Part shown: positions 1 to 7,596 of the stretch, piece by piece | How positions within the stretch are numbered: the stretch's first letter is position 1 | Layout: every line of letters starts with the position of its first letter | Assembly (NCBI GenBank): GCA_964293305.1 | Contig: CAXYYO010000049.1 | Location: 1-22,580 of the forward strand | From: CALAGJ01 sp964293305 | GTDB taxonomy: Bacteria > Bacteroidota > Bacteroidia > Chitinophagales > Chitinophagaceae | Reading direction: 5' to 3' | DNA length: 22,580 nt | Notes under the pieces: generated by a model | What the model was told of the DNA's origin: nothing | The model's database searches: none | Seen by the model: only the letters and a program-made list of their open reading frames with translations | Program-made: the position numbers and the translations under genes

Positions 1-76
1 AACGGTCTTTTTTACCTTTGCCTTGTTCTACTTTTATCTGCTTACACTCTGAGTCGATATCTTTCTGATTATTGAC
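1..76 (-). pseudogene. Tyrosine recombinase fragment (partial at left edge)
   Basis: Read on the minus strand, about 25 codons are open up to the left edge and encode a stretch containing DIDSECKQIKVEQGKGKKDR. This resembles the central catalytic region of XerC/phage-type tyrosine recombinases, where a D-I-D-S, Q-G-K-G-x-K-D-R pattern follows the first catalytic Arg. The upstream (right-hand) side runs straight into the intergenic repeat at 80-110 in the same frame, with no recognisable N-terminal domain, so the gene seems truncated at its 5' end by the repeat. The rest would lie outside the window. Family assignment rests on one short motif; it could also be an intact gene with an odd upstream part, but this seems less likely. 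Confidence 0.45.
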
Positions 77-79
77 ATA

Positions 80-110
80 GATTGCTTTGTCGTGCCTCCT
101 CGAAATGACG
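80..110. repeat. Short intergenic repeat element (GATTGCTT...AATGACG type)
   Basis: The 31 bases begin GATTGCTTTGTCGTGCC and end TCGAAATGACG. This matches from memory a dispersed intergenic element common in many bacterial genomes, typically written with GATTGCTTCGTCG and CTCGCAATGACG halves. A second GATTGCTT follows at 142-149. It abuts the recombinase fragment to its left. Only this one copy is in the window, so copy number in the genome cannot be judged here. Confidence 0.5.
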
Positions 111-135
111 CAGAGAAGTTGAGCTTCCTCACATT

Positions 136-153
136 AAAGAAGATTGCTTCTTT
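136..153. repeat. Small AT-rich stem-loop
   Basis: The arms AAAGAAG (136-142) and CTTCTTT (147-153) are perfect 7-base complements around the loop ATTG, followed by one more T. No gene on the plus strand ends nearby in the window, so a terminator role is not supported. It is recorded as a structural feature of the repeat-rich 77-285 spacer. Confidence 0.35.
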
Positions 154-179
154 TATTCGCTATAATGGTGTGTGTATCA

Positions 180-197
180 TCATTCCCCGAAGGGGTA
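180..197 (+). repeat. 18-bp dispersed repeat, copy 1
   Basis: The sequence TCATTCCCCGAAGGGGTA occurs here exactly, and again at 20287-20304 in the same orientation and at 19112-19129 in the opposite orientation. The core CCCC-GAA-GGGG can form a hairpin. All three copies are intergenic and each is preceded by TATCA with a spacer of 0 or 1 base. Confidence 0.75.
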
Positions 198-285
198 GAA
201 AAATAATTCTTATTAGAAGATTACTGAAAATCTGTGTAGGGTGAACCAAAAAATATTTGAAATAAATAGGCTTTGTAATTTGTGT

Positions 286-2106
286 CTAAAATAAACTCAA
301 CCCTAAGCTAAAACCTATCCAAGCATGCACTTTTTCCTGCTGTATAATGGTAGGATATCCTGATGGTTGTATTGGAAACCGATAGCCATTTATTCCTGCT
401 GTTTGATTGCTATAATATAAGTTGAAAACTGGGGCTGCAAAGAGTGCAAAACGTTTGTCAATATTGAATTGTAGATTGATATGTGCACTGTTGAGTATAT
501 TGGAATTATTCCAACTACCTGTGTATAAATATCGGCTGAGTATTTCCGGTTGTATAGTAATTTTTCTGCCAGGGTTTATAACGGTTCCTATGCCATAGCC
601 ATAAGAAAATACTTTATTGGTATTGCTAAAATTATATCCTGCATGCAGTATGCTGTACAACTTTGGATTGCCTGATTTGAAGGCAATATTTGTATTGGTA
701 ATTTCATTGGTGGAAAGGCTCAACTGGTGTATGCCTTTTCTTACGAAATTGATCAAACCGATACTGTACCCACTGCTACTATCTGCTATATTGATAAGAC
801 CTATTTGGAGTCCTTTCATTGTTTTGGCGTAGTTAAATACACCGGCCACTTGTATGCCTTGCATGGTTTGAGCTGAAATATTTCCTACACCTGCTATTTG
901 TATTCCTTTGGTACTGCGGCCTGTATAGTTTGCCACACCACTTATTTGCGCCCCGTGCATGGTATCTGTGGTATGATTATAAACGCCTGCTACTTGCATG
1001 CCGGTAAACTGCTGTCCACTGAAATTGCTAACACCACTTGCCTGTAAACCTGTAGTACGGCCTATCACATGATTGTGTACACCTGCTGCTTGTAGCCCAT
1101 TCATATTGCCACCAGTTACATTAAACACACCGGCTGCTTGTAAATATTTTGTATGCTGTCTGTTGATGTTGAATACACCGCCTGCTTCTATGCCAGCTGT
1201 GCCACCTGTGTATCCGCCAATGGCATTGATGGAAATAATATTTTCTACCTGCGAACTGAGCCTGCCATGTGTGCTGAGCCCGGGTACAAGGGATAGTTGA
1301 TATATACGTGTGGTATAAAACTTTTTGAGATTGAGTGCCTGCACCCTTTGTTTGCTGCTCAATACAAATTTTGCCCATCCAGTTTTTTCTGCAGCAGCTA
1401 TACTATCTGTTCTAGGGGCCTCGGTTTGTGTAATGCGGATGGTAGAATCTGGAATGATTACAGGAATGGTATCTGTAGGGGAAATAATGGTGATGGTAGC
1501 AGTATCTGGCACCGTTGGATACTTGTTTTCTATAAACACCATGACATCATTTTTTGGCGGCAATTCAATGGCAATGCTGGTATCAAAATAATTTTCTCTG
1601 CTTACACTGAGTAGTGGCCGCTGAGATTTTGATTTTATTTTTAGTACAAAATACCCATCTGCATTGCTAAGGGTGGAGTACAATCTTGTTTTTTCATAGA
1701 TGCTCACATTGGCTACGCCCAAACCGGTTTGCTCATCTTTTATAATCCCTTTTATAGTGTAGGTAGTAATGGGTAATTGGGGTGGGAGTGGTGGCAATTT
1801 TCTTTGATGCAAAATGATATATTTTCCTGCGGCCTGATAATCGATGGTATGATTAAAAATTTGTTCCAATACTTCATGTACTGGCATCTGACTGCACGTA
1901 AAAGATACCAAACTATCTCCCTTTATTATTTTGCTGTTGTAAGAAAAATAAAAATTGCCAAGACTGCTTATTTGCTGAAGTACGGCACTCAATTTTTTTC
2001 TGGAAACTGTAAACGCTATTTTTTGTTGCAGCATATTTTGCTGCGCAAGAAGTTTTTTTTGCTGCGCAATATTTAGTATTAAAAATAGGATTAATATTCT
2101 TTTCAT
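286..2106 (-). CDS. STN / carboxypeptidase-regulatory-like / 16-residue-repeat outer membrane protein
   Basis: This 606-residue protein is the last gene of the sigma/anti-sigma operon, 21 bases behind fecR. It starts with an apparent signal peptide (about 1-22, cleavage near LLAQQ). Residues about 28-103 look like an STN (secretin/TonB short N-terminal) domain, the signalling module that in FecA-type receptors contacts the FecR anti-sigma factor. Residues about 114-195 look like a carboxypeptidase regulatory-like (CarboxypepD_reg) beta domain. A Pro/Thr-rich linker follows (about 196-235). Residues 305-426 hold eight copies of a GxQxxGVxN-type unit spaced exactly 16 residues, then two shorter units near 432 and 446. 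The last 150 residues are rich in alternating hydrophobic/aromatic strands and end in AWIGFSLGLSLF, with a terminal Phe as in outer-membrane beta barrels. No TonB plug or large receptor barrel is present. Outer-membrane location and a role as the signal input are inference. Confidence 0.8.
   Translation of the reverse strand: MKRILILFLILNIAQQKKLLAQQNMLQQKIAFTVSRKKLSAVLQQISSLGNFYFSYNSKIIKGDSLVSFTCSQMPVHEVLEQIFNHTIDYQAAGKYIILHQRKLPPLPPQLPITTYTIKGIIKDEQTGLGVANVSIYEKTRLYSTLSNADGYFVLKIKSKSQRPLLSVSRENYFDTSIAIELPPKNDVMVFIENKYPTVPDTATITIISPTDTIPVIIPDSTIRITQTEAPRTDSIAAAEKTGWAKFVLSSKQRVQALNLKKFYTTRIYQLSLVPGLSTHGRLSSQVENIISINAIGGYTGGTAGIEAGGVFNINRQHTKYLQAAGVFNVTGGNMNGLQAAGVHNHVIGRTTGLQASGVSNFSGQQFTGMQVAGVYNHTTDTMHGAQISGVANYTGRSTKGIQIAGVGNISAQTMQGIQVAGVFNYAKTMKGLQIGLINIADSSSGYSIGLINFVRKGIHQLSLSTNEITNTNIAFKSGNPKLYSILHAGYNFSNTNKVFSYGYGIGTVINPGRKITIQPEILSRYLYTGSWNNSNILNSAHINLQFNIDKRFALFAAPVFNLYYSNQTAGINGYRFPIQPSGYPTIIQQEKVHAWIGFSLGLSLF
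739..1194 (-). repeat. 48-bp coding repeat array (16-residue period)
   Basis: Within the STN protein the units GIEAGGVFN, YLQAAGVFN, GLQAAGVHN, GLQASGVSN, GMQVAGVYN, GAQISGVAN, GIQIAGVGN and GIQVAGVFN start at residues 305, 321, 337, 353, 369, 385, 401 and 417, exactly 16 apart. Two degenerate units (GLQIGLIN, GYSIGLIN) follow with 15- and 14-residue spacing. The seven-residue spacers between units vary freely, so the repeat is kept by selection on the protein rather than being a recent DNA duplication. Such a pattern fits a beta-solenoid or regularly turned beta structure; this is inference. Confidence 0.85.
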
Positions 2107-2127
2107 AAATAATAGTCTGTGTGTTGA

Positions 2128-3123
2128 TTACTTGGTCTGAAGCAAGTAAGTACTGTCAGTTTTGGATACTGTTATATTGAAAGTGGCACCAATAATATTG
2201 AGAATATTCTCTATGCTTTCATGATCAAAGGTGGATGTAATCTGAAGTTGATTCATTGCATTATTTTCAAGTATTATATCTACATTGTATGCAGTATTTA
2301 ATGTGTTTATTAACTCAGTAAGGGGAGTGGCATTACAAGTAATGATACCAGTGCGGTAATAGTTGTATAAGCTGTTTGAAATTTTTTCCTTTTTTATTTC
2401 AGTTTGCTGCTGGTGTAGCAAGATTCTTTCCCCTTTTGTAAGCTCAATGGTATTGTTGTTATAGCTAAGTTTTACTATGCCGGATTCTACAATTACTTCT
2501 GTGCTGGAGTCATAATTTTTGACATTAAAAGCAGTGCCCACCACTGTTATCGTTACCTCATTTGCTTGTATGATAAAAGGCATTTCTTTGTTGGGAGCTA
2601 CTTCAAAAAATGCCTCACCTTTTATAGATATTTTCCTGGTTGGTCCGGTAAATTTTTGTGGGTAACTGAGTGTGGTATTTTTATTGAGTGTTACGATGCT
2701 GCCATCCATTAATGTGTCTTTTAAAACATGGGTATCAGATTTTGTATTCATCATGGCAATAACAGGCTCTTTTGTATTGTACAACGAAAAGAGCATGCCA
2801 GAAGCTATCAATATAAATAGGGCAGCAGCTGCTATCCACTGCTTTCTACTGATATACAAGCGGCTAAAGCCTTTTGTTTTTCCCCCTACGGGCAATGTGG
2901 CAATACGCTCTTGAAACCTATGCCAGGCCTGCTTTTCATCAATAACTATTGTAGGTGCCAGTTCAAGACTTTGCTGCCATATTTGCTTTAACTGGTTATA
3001 ATAATTTTGATTTTCGGCAGATGTATTGAGCCAGGTATTAATGGCTAAGATTTCATCCTGCGAAGCTTCCTCTAGTAAATATTTTACTAAAAGATCATCA
3101 TTTATATGTAGCTGTTTATTCAA
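2128..3123 (-). CDS. FecR family anti-sigma factor
   Basis: This 331-residue inner-membrane protein should hold the neighbouring ECF sigma factor inactive and release it when the partner in the outer membrane signals. The cytoplasmic N-terminal part (about 1-75) has the leucine-rich helical pattern of anti-sigma domains. A single transmembrane helix lies at about 95-115. The periplasmic FecR domain (about 130-222) shows GEAFFEV (169-175), VGTAFNV (195-201) and VESGIVKL (212-219). The C-terminal 258-328 fits DUF4974, which is STN-like and typical of Bacteroidota FecR proteins. The chosen start is a TTG three bases after the sigma-factor stop codon; no ATG lies near the required N-terminal sequence. 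Translational coupling with the sigma gene is likely. Confidence 0.92.
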   Translation of the reverse strand: MNKQLHINDDLLVKYLLEEASQDEILAINTWLNTSAENQNYYNQLKQIWQQSLELAPTIVIDEKQAWHRFQERIATLPVGGKTKGFSRLYISRKQWIAAAALFILIASGMLFSLYNTKEPVIAMMNTKSDTHVLKDTLMDGSIVTLNKNTTLSYPQKFTGPTRKISIKGEAFFEVAPNKEMPFIIQANEVTITVVGTAFNVKNYDSSTEVIVESGIVKLSYNNNTIELTKGERILLHQQQTEIKKEKISNSLYNYYRTGIITCNATPLTELINTLNTAYNVDIILENNAMNQLQITSTFDHESIENILNIIGATFNITVSKTDSTYLLQTK

Positions 3124-3126
3124 AAA

Positions 3127-3693
3127 TTATATCTTTTTAAAAAGTGTAACAATTGTTATAACCAATACTAAAAAATCTGCTAACCTCAAGCGTAATATTT
3201 TTAGGGCTTTGCCCATTTGATTTTCTACTGTTTTTTCTGCAATGCCTAAATGATGTGCTATTTCTCTGTACTTCATATCTTCAAATCTGCTCAACTGAAA
3301 TATGGTGCGGCATTGCTCAGGTAATTCACGCAGCGCAATGCTGAATTTTTCTTCCAACTCTGCGGCCTGCATTTTCTTGCCAGTACTTTCATTTTCATTT
3401 TTCATGACATAGCTTTTTTCTTTTATATATTTTGCTTTCACGGATTCATGCTGCAGCATATTCATACAATCATTGTGCACCATGCGATACAGATAGGATT
3501 TTATGGATTGCTTCACTTGTAAACTATCTTTTTTCTCCCAAATTTTTAGGAATACGGATTGCACAATTTCTTCAGCATGCACTTCATCTTTTAAAAAAGT
3601 ATATGCATAACTATACATACCTCTGAAATGGGAAGTGTACATTTTTTCAAATGAATTTTCAATGCCTGAAATGCTGTAATCTGTAAAACTCAA
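3127..3693 (-). CDS. ECF-type RNA polymerase sigma factor
   Basis: The 188-residue protein has sigma region 2 at about 14-80 (with SYAYTFLKDEVHAEEIVQS and VFLKIWEKKDSL) and sigma region 4 at about 112-168, containing the helix-turn-helix KYREIAHHLGIAEKTVENQM. It lacks other domains, as in ECF factors, and should direct RNA polymerase to a small regulon, probably including its own operon. The residues before Met18 (NSFEKMY) belong to region 2, so the TTG at 3693 is preferred over the ATG of Met18. The last ~20 residues are strongly hydrophobic (LADFLVLVITIVTLFKKI), a tail also common in other Bacteroidota ECF factors. It is first in a three-gene operon and divergent from the aminotransferase gene. 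Confidence 0.92.
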   Translation of the reverse strand: MSFTDYSISGIENSFEKMYTSHFRGMYSYAYTFLKDEVHAEEIVQSVFLKIWEKKDSLQVKQSIKSYLYRMVHNDCMNMLQHESVKAKYIKEKSYVMKNENESTGKKMQAAELEEKFSIALRELPEQCRTIFQLSRFEDMKYREIAHHLGIAEKTVENQMGKALKILRLRLADFLVLVITIVTLFKKI

Positions 3694-3834
3694 ATTGCCC
3701 AGTTTTCTTTTTATATTTATTAATGACAGTTTACTTTAAGTGTACCCCCATGCAAGGTAGAAATATTTGTTTAATCCGAGTTTAATGTCATTATTCAATC
3801 ATCAACCGAATTCTTTCTACATATAATGAATCCT

Positions 3835-3842
3835 TACATTTG
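3835..3842 (+). promoter_or_regulatory. Bacteroidota-type -7 promoter element
   Basis: TACATTTG fits the Bacteroidota sigma-A -7 consensus TAnnTTTG exactly and ends 17 bases before the aminotransferase ATG. A convincing -33 TTG at the usual ~19-20-base spacing is not visible, so the call rests on the -7 match and its position. Confidence 0.5.
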
Positions 3843-3859
3843 CGACTCACATCAATAAA

Positions 3860-5116
3860 ATGAGGAAATTTAGTACACTGGCTGAGAATTTGATAGGTAG
3901 TGAAATTGTGAAACTTGGCAATGCCATCAATGAAAGAAAACGCAAAGGAGAACATATTTATAATTTCACAATTGGGGATTTTGATCCCTTAGTTTTTCCC
4001 ATACCCGGAGAACTTGAAAATCTTATAAAGGAGGCTTATGAACATCATTATACCAACTACCCTCCAGCTGATGGTATTTTAGAATTAAGACAAGCTGTAT
4101 TATCGTTTCTACAAGAATATGAAGGTATACAATATGCAATGGATGAAATTCTAATTGCATCTGGTGGAAGACCATTAATTTATACTGTATTTAAAACCTT
4201 GGTGGATAAAGGGGATAAGGTTATATACGCCGTGCCATCGTGGAATAACAACCATTACACAGGAATGAATGAGGCAGTTCATTGTTGTATTGATACTACC
4301 CCAGAAAATAATTTTATGCCTTTGGCTTCAGACATTGAACCATTCATACAAGACGCTACACTGCTATGTCTTTGCACACCTCAAAATCCTACTGGCACTA
4401 CACTTCCTTATGAAGATTTGAAAAAGATTTGTGATATGGTGATTGCTGAAAATGCAAGACGCCCTGCAGCTGCAAAAAAATTATATGTAATGTTTGACCA
4501 AATGTATTGGACACTTACTTACGGTACTACAAAACACCATAATCCTATTTCTATAAATCCTGCAATGAAGGACTACACCATTTTCATTGATGGTATCAGT
4601 AAATCATTTGCGGCAACAGGTGTAAGAGTAGGATGGGCTTTAGGCCCGGCCGATATTATTGCAAAAATGAAAGCATTATTAAGCCATATGGGTGCTTGGG
4701 CACCTCTTGCAGAACAGAAAGCCACCGCTATTTTTCTTACAAGAAAAGATGGGCTTAAAGTTTGGTTTACTGACTTTAAGGAAAAACTAGAATGGAGACT
4801 TAAATCAATATATGATGGTTTACAAATCCTTAAGAGTAAGGGTTATAAAATTGATGCCATTGCCCCTCAAGCTGCTATTTATCTTACTGTAAAATTTGAT
4901 TTAACTGGCCTTTCAGCAAATGGCAAACTATTGAAATGTCAACAAGATGTAACAGATTATTTATTGGACGAAGCTAAACTTGCCATTGTCCCATTTTCTG
5001 CTTTTGGAGGTAGTGTAAACTCCCCATGGTACAGATTAAGTGTGGGAACATGCCATACAAATGACATCGCTTTATTCTTACAACAATTGGAATTGGCACT
5101 CCAACAATTACAATAA
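3860..5116 (+). CDS. PLP-dependent class I/II aminotransferase
   Basis: The 418-residue protein is a fold-type I aminotransferase of the aspartate/tyrosine aminotransferase group; it transfers an amino group between an amino acid and a 2-oxoacid in the cytoplasm. Visible family residues are the TIGDFDP entry loop (37-43), Asn176 in TPQNPTG, Asp213 in MFDQMYW (pyridine-nitrogen partner), the PLP-binding Lys248 in DGISKSF, Arg256 in GVRVGW (phosphate contact), and a late substrate-carboxylate Arg in YRLSVG. Length is normal for the family. The exact substrate cannot be read from the sequence. It is a single-gene unit divergent from the sigma operon, with its own promoter. Confidence 0.88.
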   Translation: MRKFSTLAENLIGSEIVKLGNAINERKRKGEHIYNFTIGDFDPLVFPIPGELENLIKEAYEHHYTNYPPADGILELRQAVLSFLQEYEGIQYAMDEILIASGGRPLIYTVFKTLVDKGDKVIYAVPSWNNNHYTGMNEAVHCCIDTTPENNFMPLASDIEPFIQDATLLCLCTPQNPTGTTLPYEDLKKICDMVIAENARRPAAAKKLYVMFDQMYWTLTYGTTKHHNPISINPAMKDYTIFIDGISKSFAATGVRVGWALGPADIIAKMKALLSHMGAWAPLAEQKATAIFLTRKDGLKVWFTDFKEKLEWRLKSIYDGLQILKSKGYKIDAIAPQAAIYLTVKFDLTGLSANGKLLKCQQDVTDYLLDEAKLAIVPFSAFGGSVNSPWYRLSVGTCHTNDIALFLQQLELALQQLQ

Positions 5117-5170
5117 GTAAATAAACAAGCCAAAAATAAATTCACTTTCCAAGGGCAGCAGGAATTAAAT

Positions 5171-5419
5171 TTAATTTTTGTTGCAGATAAATACAAAGGG
5201 CTTGTGGTGAGAATTTCTTAGCGCTTGCTTCACTTCGGAGGAACGGCTCAATATCTTGTATTGATTTACGTCAATTACCTCATTCACTTTGCAAAGCACA
5301 TCAGAATTTTCAACAAAATAAAATAAATCACTGATCAACTCAATTTCTTTTTGGAGTTCATCTTGATTCATTGAATCTCTCTTTGTAAACACCAGCAGGT
5401 CAATGTTACGGGGGGTCAT
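5171..5419 (-). CDS. Hypothetical small protein (uncertain)
   Basis: An 82-codon frame starting with ATG lies in the otherwise gene-free stretch 5117-5608. The product is acidic in the middle (NQDELQKEIELISDLFYFVE) and basic at its end, with no signal peptide, membrane segment or known motif that I recognise. The composition looks protein-like rather than like a random frame, but codon evidence is weak and no promoter matching TAnnTTTG was found upstream. An alternative start is the internal ATG at Met17. It overlaps nothing else and would be convergent with the aminotransferase gene. It could be a real small gene, a gene remnant or chance. The rest of 5117-5608 is AT-rich spacer in which I see nothing further. 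Confidence 0.3.
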   Translation of the reverse strand: MTPRNIDLLVFTKRDSMNQDELQKEIELISDLFYFVENSDVLCKVNEVIDVNQYKILSRSSEVKQALRNSHHKPFVFICNKN

Positions 5420-5608
5420 AACCTTACTAGTTTTTAATTTTTTAAAACATTTTTTAAAGGAGTAATTTTAAGAAATTTATTATGATTATTAAAATTACTA
5501 TTAGGTCTATTATAACAGTGTGCTAATAAGATTGTTCGTTATTTGCATCTTGTTATTTGCTAAAAGTATTCACTTTGGCCAAATTATTCATATTATTTTA
5601 AATTTATT

Positions 5609-6652
5609 TTGAACATTTCTATAAAAAATAAAAAAATTTTACTTTCACCATTAGACTGGGGGCTTGGTCATGCTACACGTTGTATCCCTTTGCTGCACTG
5701 GCTTTTGGCAAATAATAATGACATTACAATAGCCTGTAATGCAAGTCAAAAACTCATTTTTCTCAAAGAATTTAAGTGCATAAGTTTTTTAGATTTGGAA
5801 GGATATGAAATCAGTTATTCGTTTCGCAAACGTTTGCTACCTCTTGTTATTATTACGCAGATTCCAAAAATATTATTTCAAATGTATCAAGAGCATCAAT
5901 GGCTGAAACATATTATGGCCAAACATCACTTTGACATCGTTATCTCTGACAACCGATATGGCTTTTATTCAGATCAGGCATATTCTGTATTCATAACACA
6001 TCAATTGGAGATTCAAGTACCAAAGTTTTTCAAACGAATTGTGCAGCAGATCAATTATGCTTTTATCAATAGATTTAATGTATGTTGGATTCCGGATTAT
6101 GCAGGATGGCCCGGTTTAGCAGGCACACTTGCACATCCAAAACAAATGCCTAGAATTCCAGTAAATTATATAGGACCATTAACCAGAATTAAGGCTTTGG
6201 AAAAAAAGGTTATCGCTAATAAGTGGTTAATCATAATGTCTGGCCCAGAGCCTCAGCGTACAATCCTTGAAACAAAATTATTAAAGTGGATGCATAGCCA
6301 TACACAGCCATCGGTGCTTCTGCGTGGCATTCCAAACCCTGTGCACGCTCAGACTATTCAAGTTCCAACGCATTGTAACGTTATAAATTATGCTTCAACT
6401 GTAGAAATTGAGCAACTTCTGCAAGTTTCAGAATACCTAATAAGTAGGAGTGGATACACTACCATAATGGAAATGATAAACACTGGTATGAAATGCATTT
6501 TTATACCTACTCCTGCACAATCAGAACAAGAGTATTTGGCAGATCATCTCATGCAACAAAACTTATGCTTTAGCTTTTCGCAGGATGATGATTTTGAAAT
6601 ATCGTTAGGGGCTGCTGAACAATATTTTCAGAAAAATGAAAATATTTCTTAG
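5609..6652 (+). CDS. MurG-like glycosyltransferase (family 28 type, GT-B fold)
   Basis: The 347-residue protein has the GT-B glycosyltransferase pattern: an N-terminal glycine-rich acceptor-side loop in PLDWGLGHATRC (14-25), an inner strand DIVISDNR (109-116), and a C-terminal nucleotide-sugar-binding half with ISRSGYTTIMEM (278-289) and FIPTPAQSEQEYLAD (298-312), equivalent to the GGxxT/E and QxxN/E parts of MurG. It probably moves a sugar from a nucleotide donor to a lipid or cell-envelope acceptor at the membrane face. There is no signal peptide. The start is TTG: no ATG lies between it and the conserved loop. It is too divergent, and in the wrong context, to be murG itself (no mur/fts neighbours). 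It converges on xthA. Confidence 0.75.
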   Translation: MNISIKNKKILLSPLDWGLGHATRCIPLLHWLLANNNDITIACNASQKLIFLKEFKCISFLDLEGYEISYSFRKRLLPLVIITQIPKILFQMYQEHQWLKHIMAKHHFDIVISDNRYGFYSDQAYSVFITHQLEIQVPKFFKRIVQQINYAFINRFNVCWIPDYAGWPGLAGTLAHPKQMPRIPVNYIGPLTRIKALEKKVIANKWLIIMSGPEPQRTILETKLLKWMHSHTQPSVLLRGIPNPVHAQTIQVPTHCNVINYASTVEIEQLLQVSEYLISRSGYTTIMEMINTGMKCIFIPTPAQSEQEYLADHLMQQNLCFSFSQDDDFEISLGAAEQYFQKNENIS

Positions 6653-6703
6653 TACGAATATCAATAAAATATTACCATAAAAAATGAATACCTCCTTCTT
6701 ACA

Positions 6704-7471
6704 CTATACATCAATTTCAGCATATACAGGGCAGTGATCACTGTGTTTTATATCGGGATAGATATCAGAAGCTATTATTTTTTTTGACAGTACATCAGTA
6801 GCGCATATATAGTCTATTCTCCAGCCTTTATTTTGTAATCTGACTGATGGAAAACGTTGGCTCCACCAGCTGTACCTATCTGGCTCTTGGTGATGATATC
6901 TGAAAGTATCTATCCATCCATTGTTCAGCATGGAATCCATCCAGGCTCTTTCATCCGGCAGGAATCCTGAGCTTTTTTTATTTCCCTTTGGGTCATGAAT
7001 ATCAATTTCCTTATGGGCAATATTATAATCCCCACAAAGCACCATTGCGGGTGTTTGCTTGCGTTCCTTATCGAGATATGTTGACATCATTTTAAGCCAT
7101 TCATATTTGTACCCTTGACGTTCATCTCCAGAGGTGCCAGAAGGGAAATATGCATTAATAATTCTTGTATTTCCAAAATCAGCTTGAATGATTCTTCCTT
7201 CAAAATCGCTTTGCTTATCACCATTACCATACCTTATATGATCGGGCTTTTCAAGTGATAAAATGCATACCCCACTATATCCTTTTTTTTCTGCACTATA
7301 CCAATAGTGATTGTAACCTATTACTTCCAGTTTTGACAGGTCCACATCTTCCTCTGTAGCTTTTGTTTCTTGAAGGCAGATAATATCTGCAGGTTTAGTT
7401 GCTAACCAATCTGCAAATCCTTTTTTGATAGCAGCCCTTATTCCATTTACATTGTAGCTGATGATGCGCAT
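6704..7471 (-). CDS. xth: Exodeoxyribonuclease III (AP endonuclease)
   Basis: The 255-residue enzyme repairs DNA by cutting 5' to abasic sites and by 3'-to-5' exonuclease action on duplex DNA. All residues of the endonuclease/exonuclease/phosphatase active site are seen: Asn7 in SYNVNG, metal-binding Glu35 in LQETK, Tyr108 in NAYFPSG, Asp148 and Asn150 in CGDYNIAH, Asp220 in WRIDYI, and Asp245-His246 in KHSDHCPV. The start is placed at the ATG of MRIISYNVNG, because ExoIII proteins begin exactly there; the frame is open ten codons further upstream but that addition has no family support. It is divergent from the RelA/SpoT gene (125-base shared spacer) and convergent with the glycosyltransferase gene. 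Confidence 0.95.
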   Translation of the reverse strand: MRIISYNVNGIRAAIKKGFADWLATKPADIICLQETKATEEDVDLSKLEVIGYNHYWYSAEKKGYSGVCILSLEKPDHIRYGNGDKQSDFEGRIIQADFGNTRIINAYFPSGTSGDERQGYKYEWLKMMSTYLDKERKQTPAMVLCGDYNIAHKEIDIHDPKGNKKSSGFLPDERAWMDSMLNNGWIDTFRYHHQEPDRYSWWSQRFPSVRLQNKGWRIDYICATDVLSKKIIASDIYPDIKHSDHCPVYAEIDV

Positions 7472-7596
7472 ATAGATGTATTTGGCTGCCAAGTTAAACA
7501 TTCAGCTGGAAGAATTTAATGGTGTTTGTAAAAATTTATTCTGCGATAAATTCATCAAAGGAAGGTTTCAAAAAGCATTTATACTATATTCGTAAT

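Noticed and set aside
136..153. The AAAGAAG/CTTCTTT hairpin as a terminator.
   Set aside because: No plus-strand gene ends upstream in the window, and the tail is only one extra T.
739..1194. The 48-bp periodicity could be taken for a CRISPR or DNA satellite array.
   Set aside because: The spacing is a multiple of three, the variation follows codon positions, and the array lies inside a long intact reading frame.
1073..1614. Plus-strand open frames opposite the STN-repeat gene (for example 1297-1614).
   Set aside because: They are antisense shadows produced by the repeat composition; their products are Cys/Met/Trp-rich with no family pattern.
7472..7501. A ten-codon N-terminal extension of exonuclease III.
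   Set aside because: The family begins at MRIISYNVNG; the extra residues have no counterpart.
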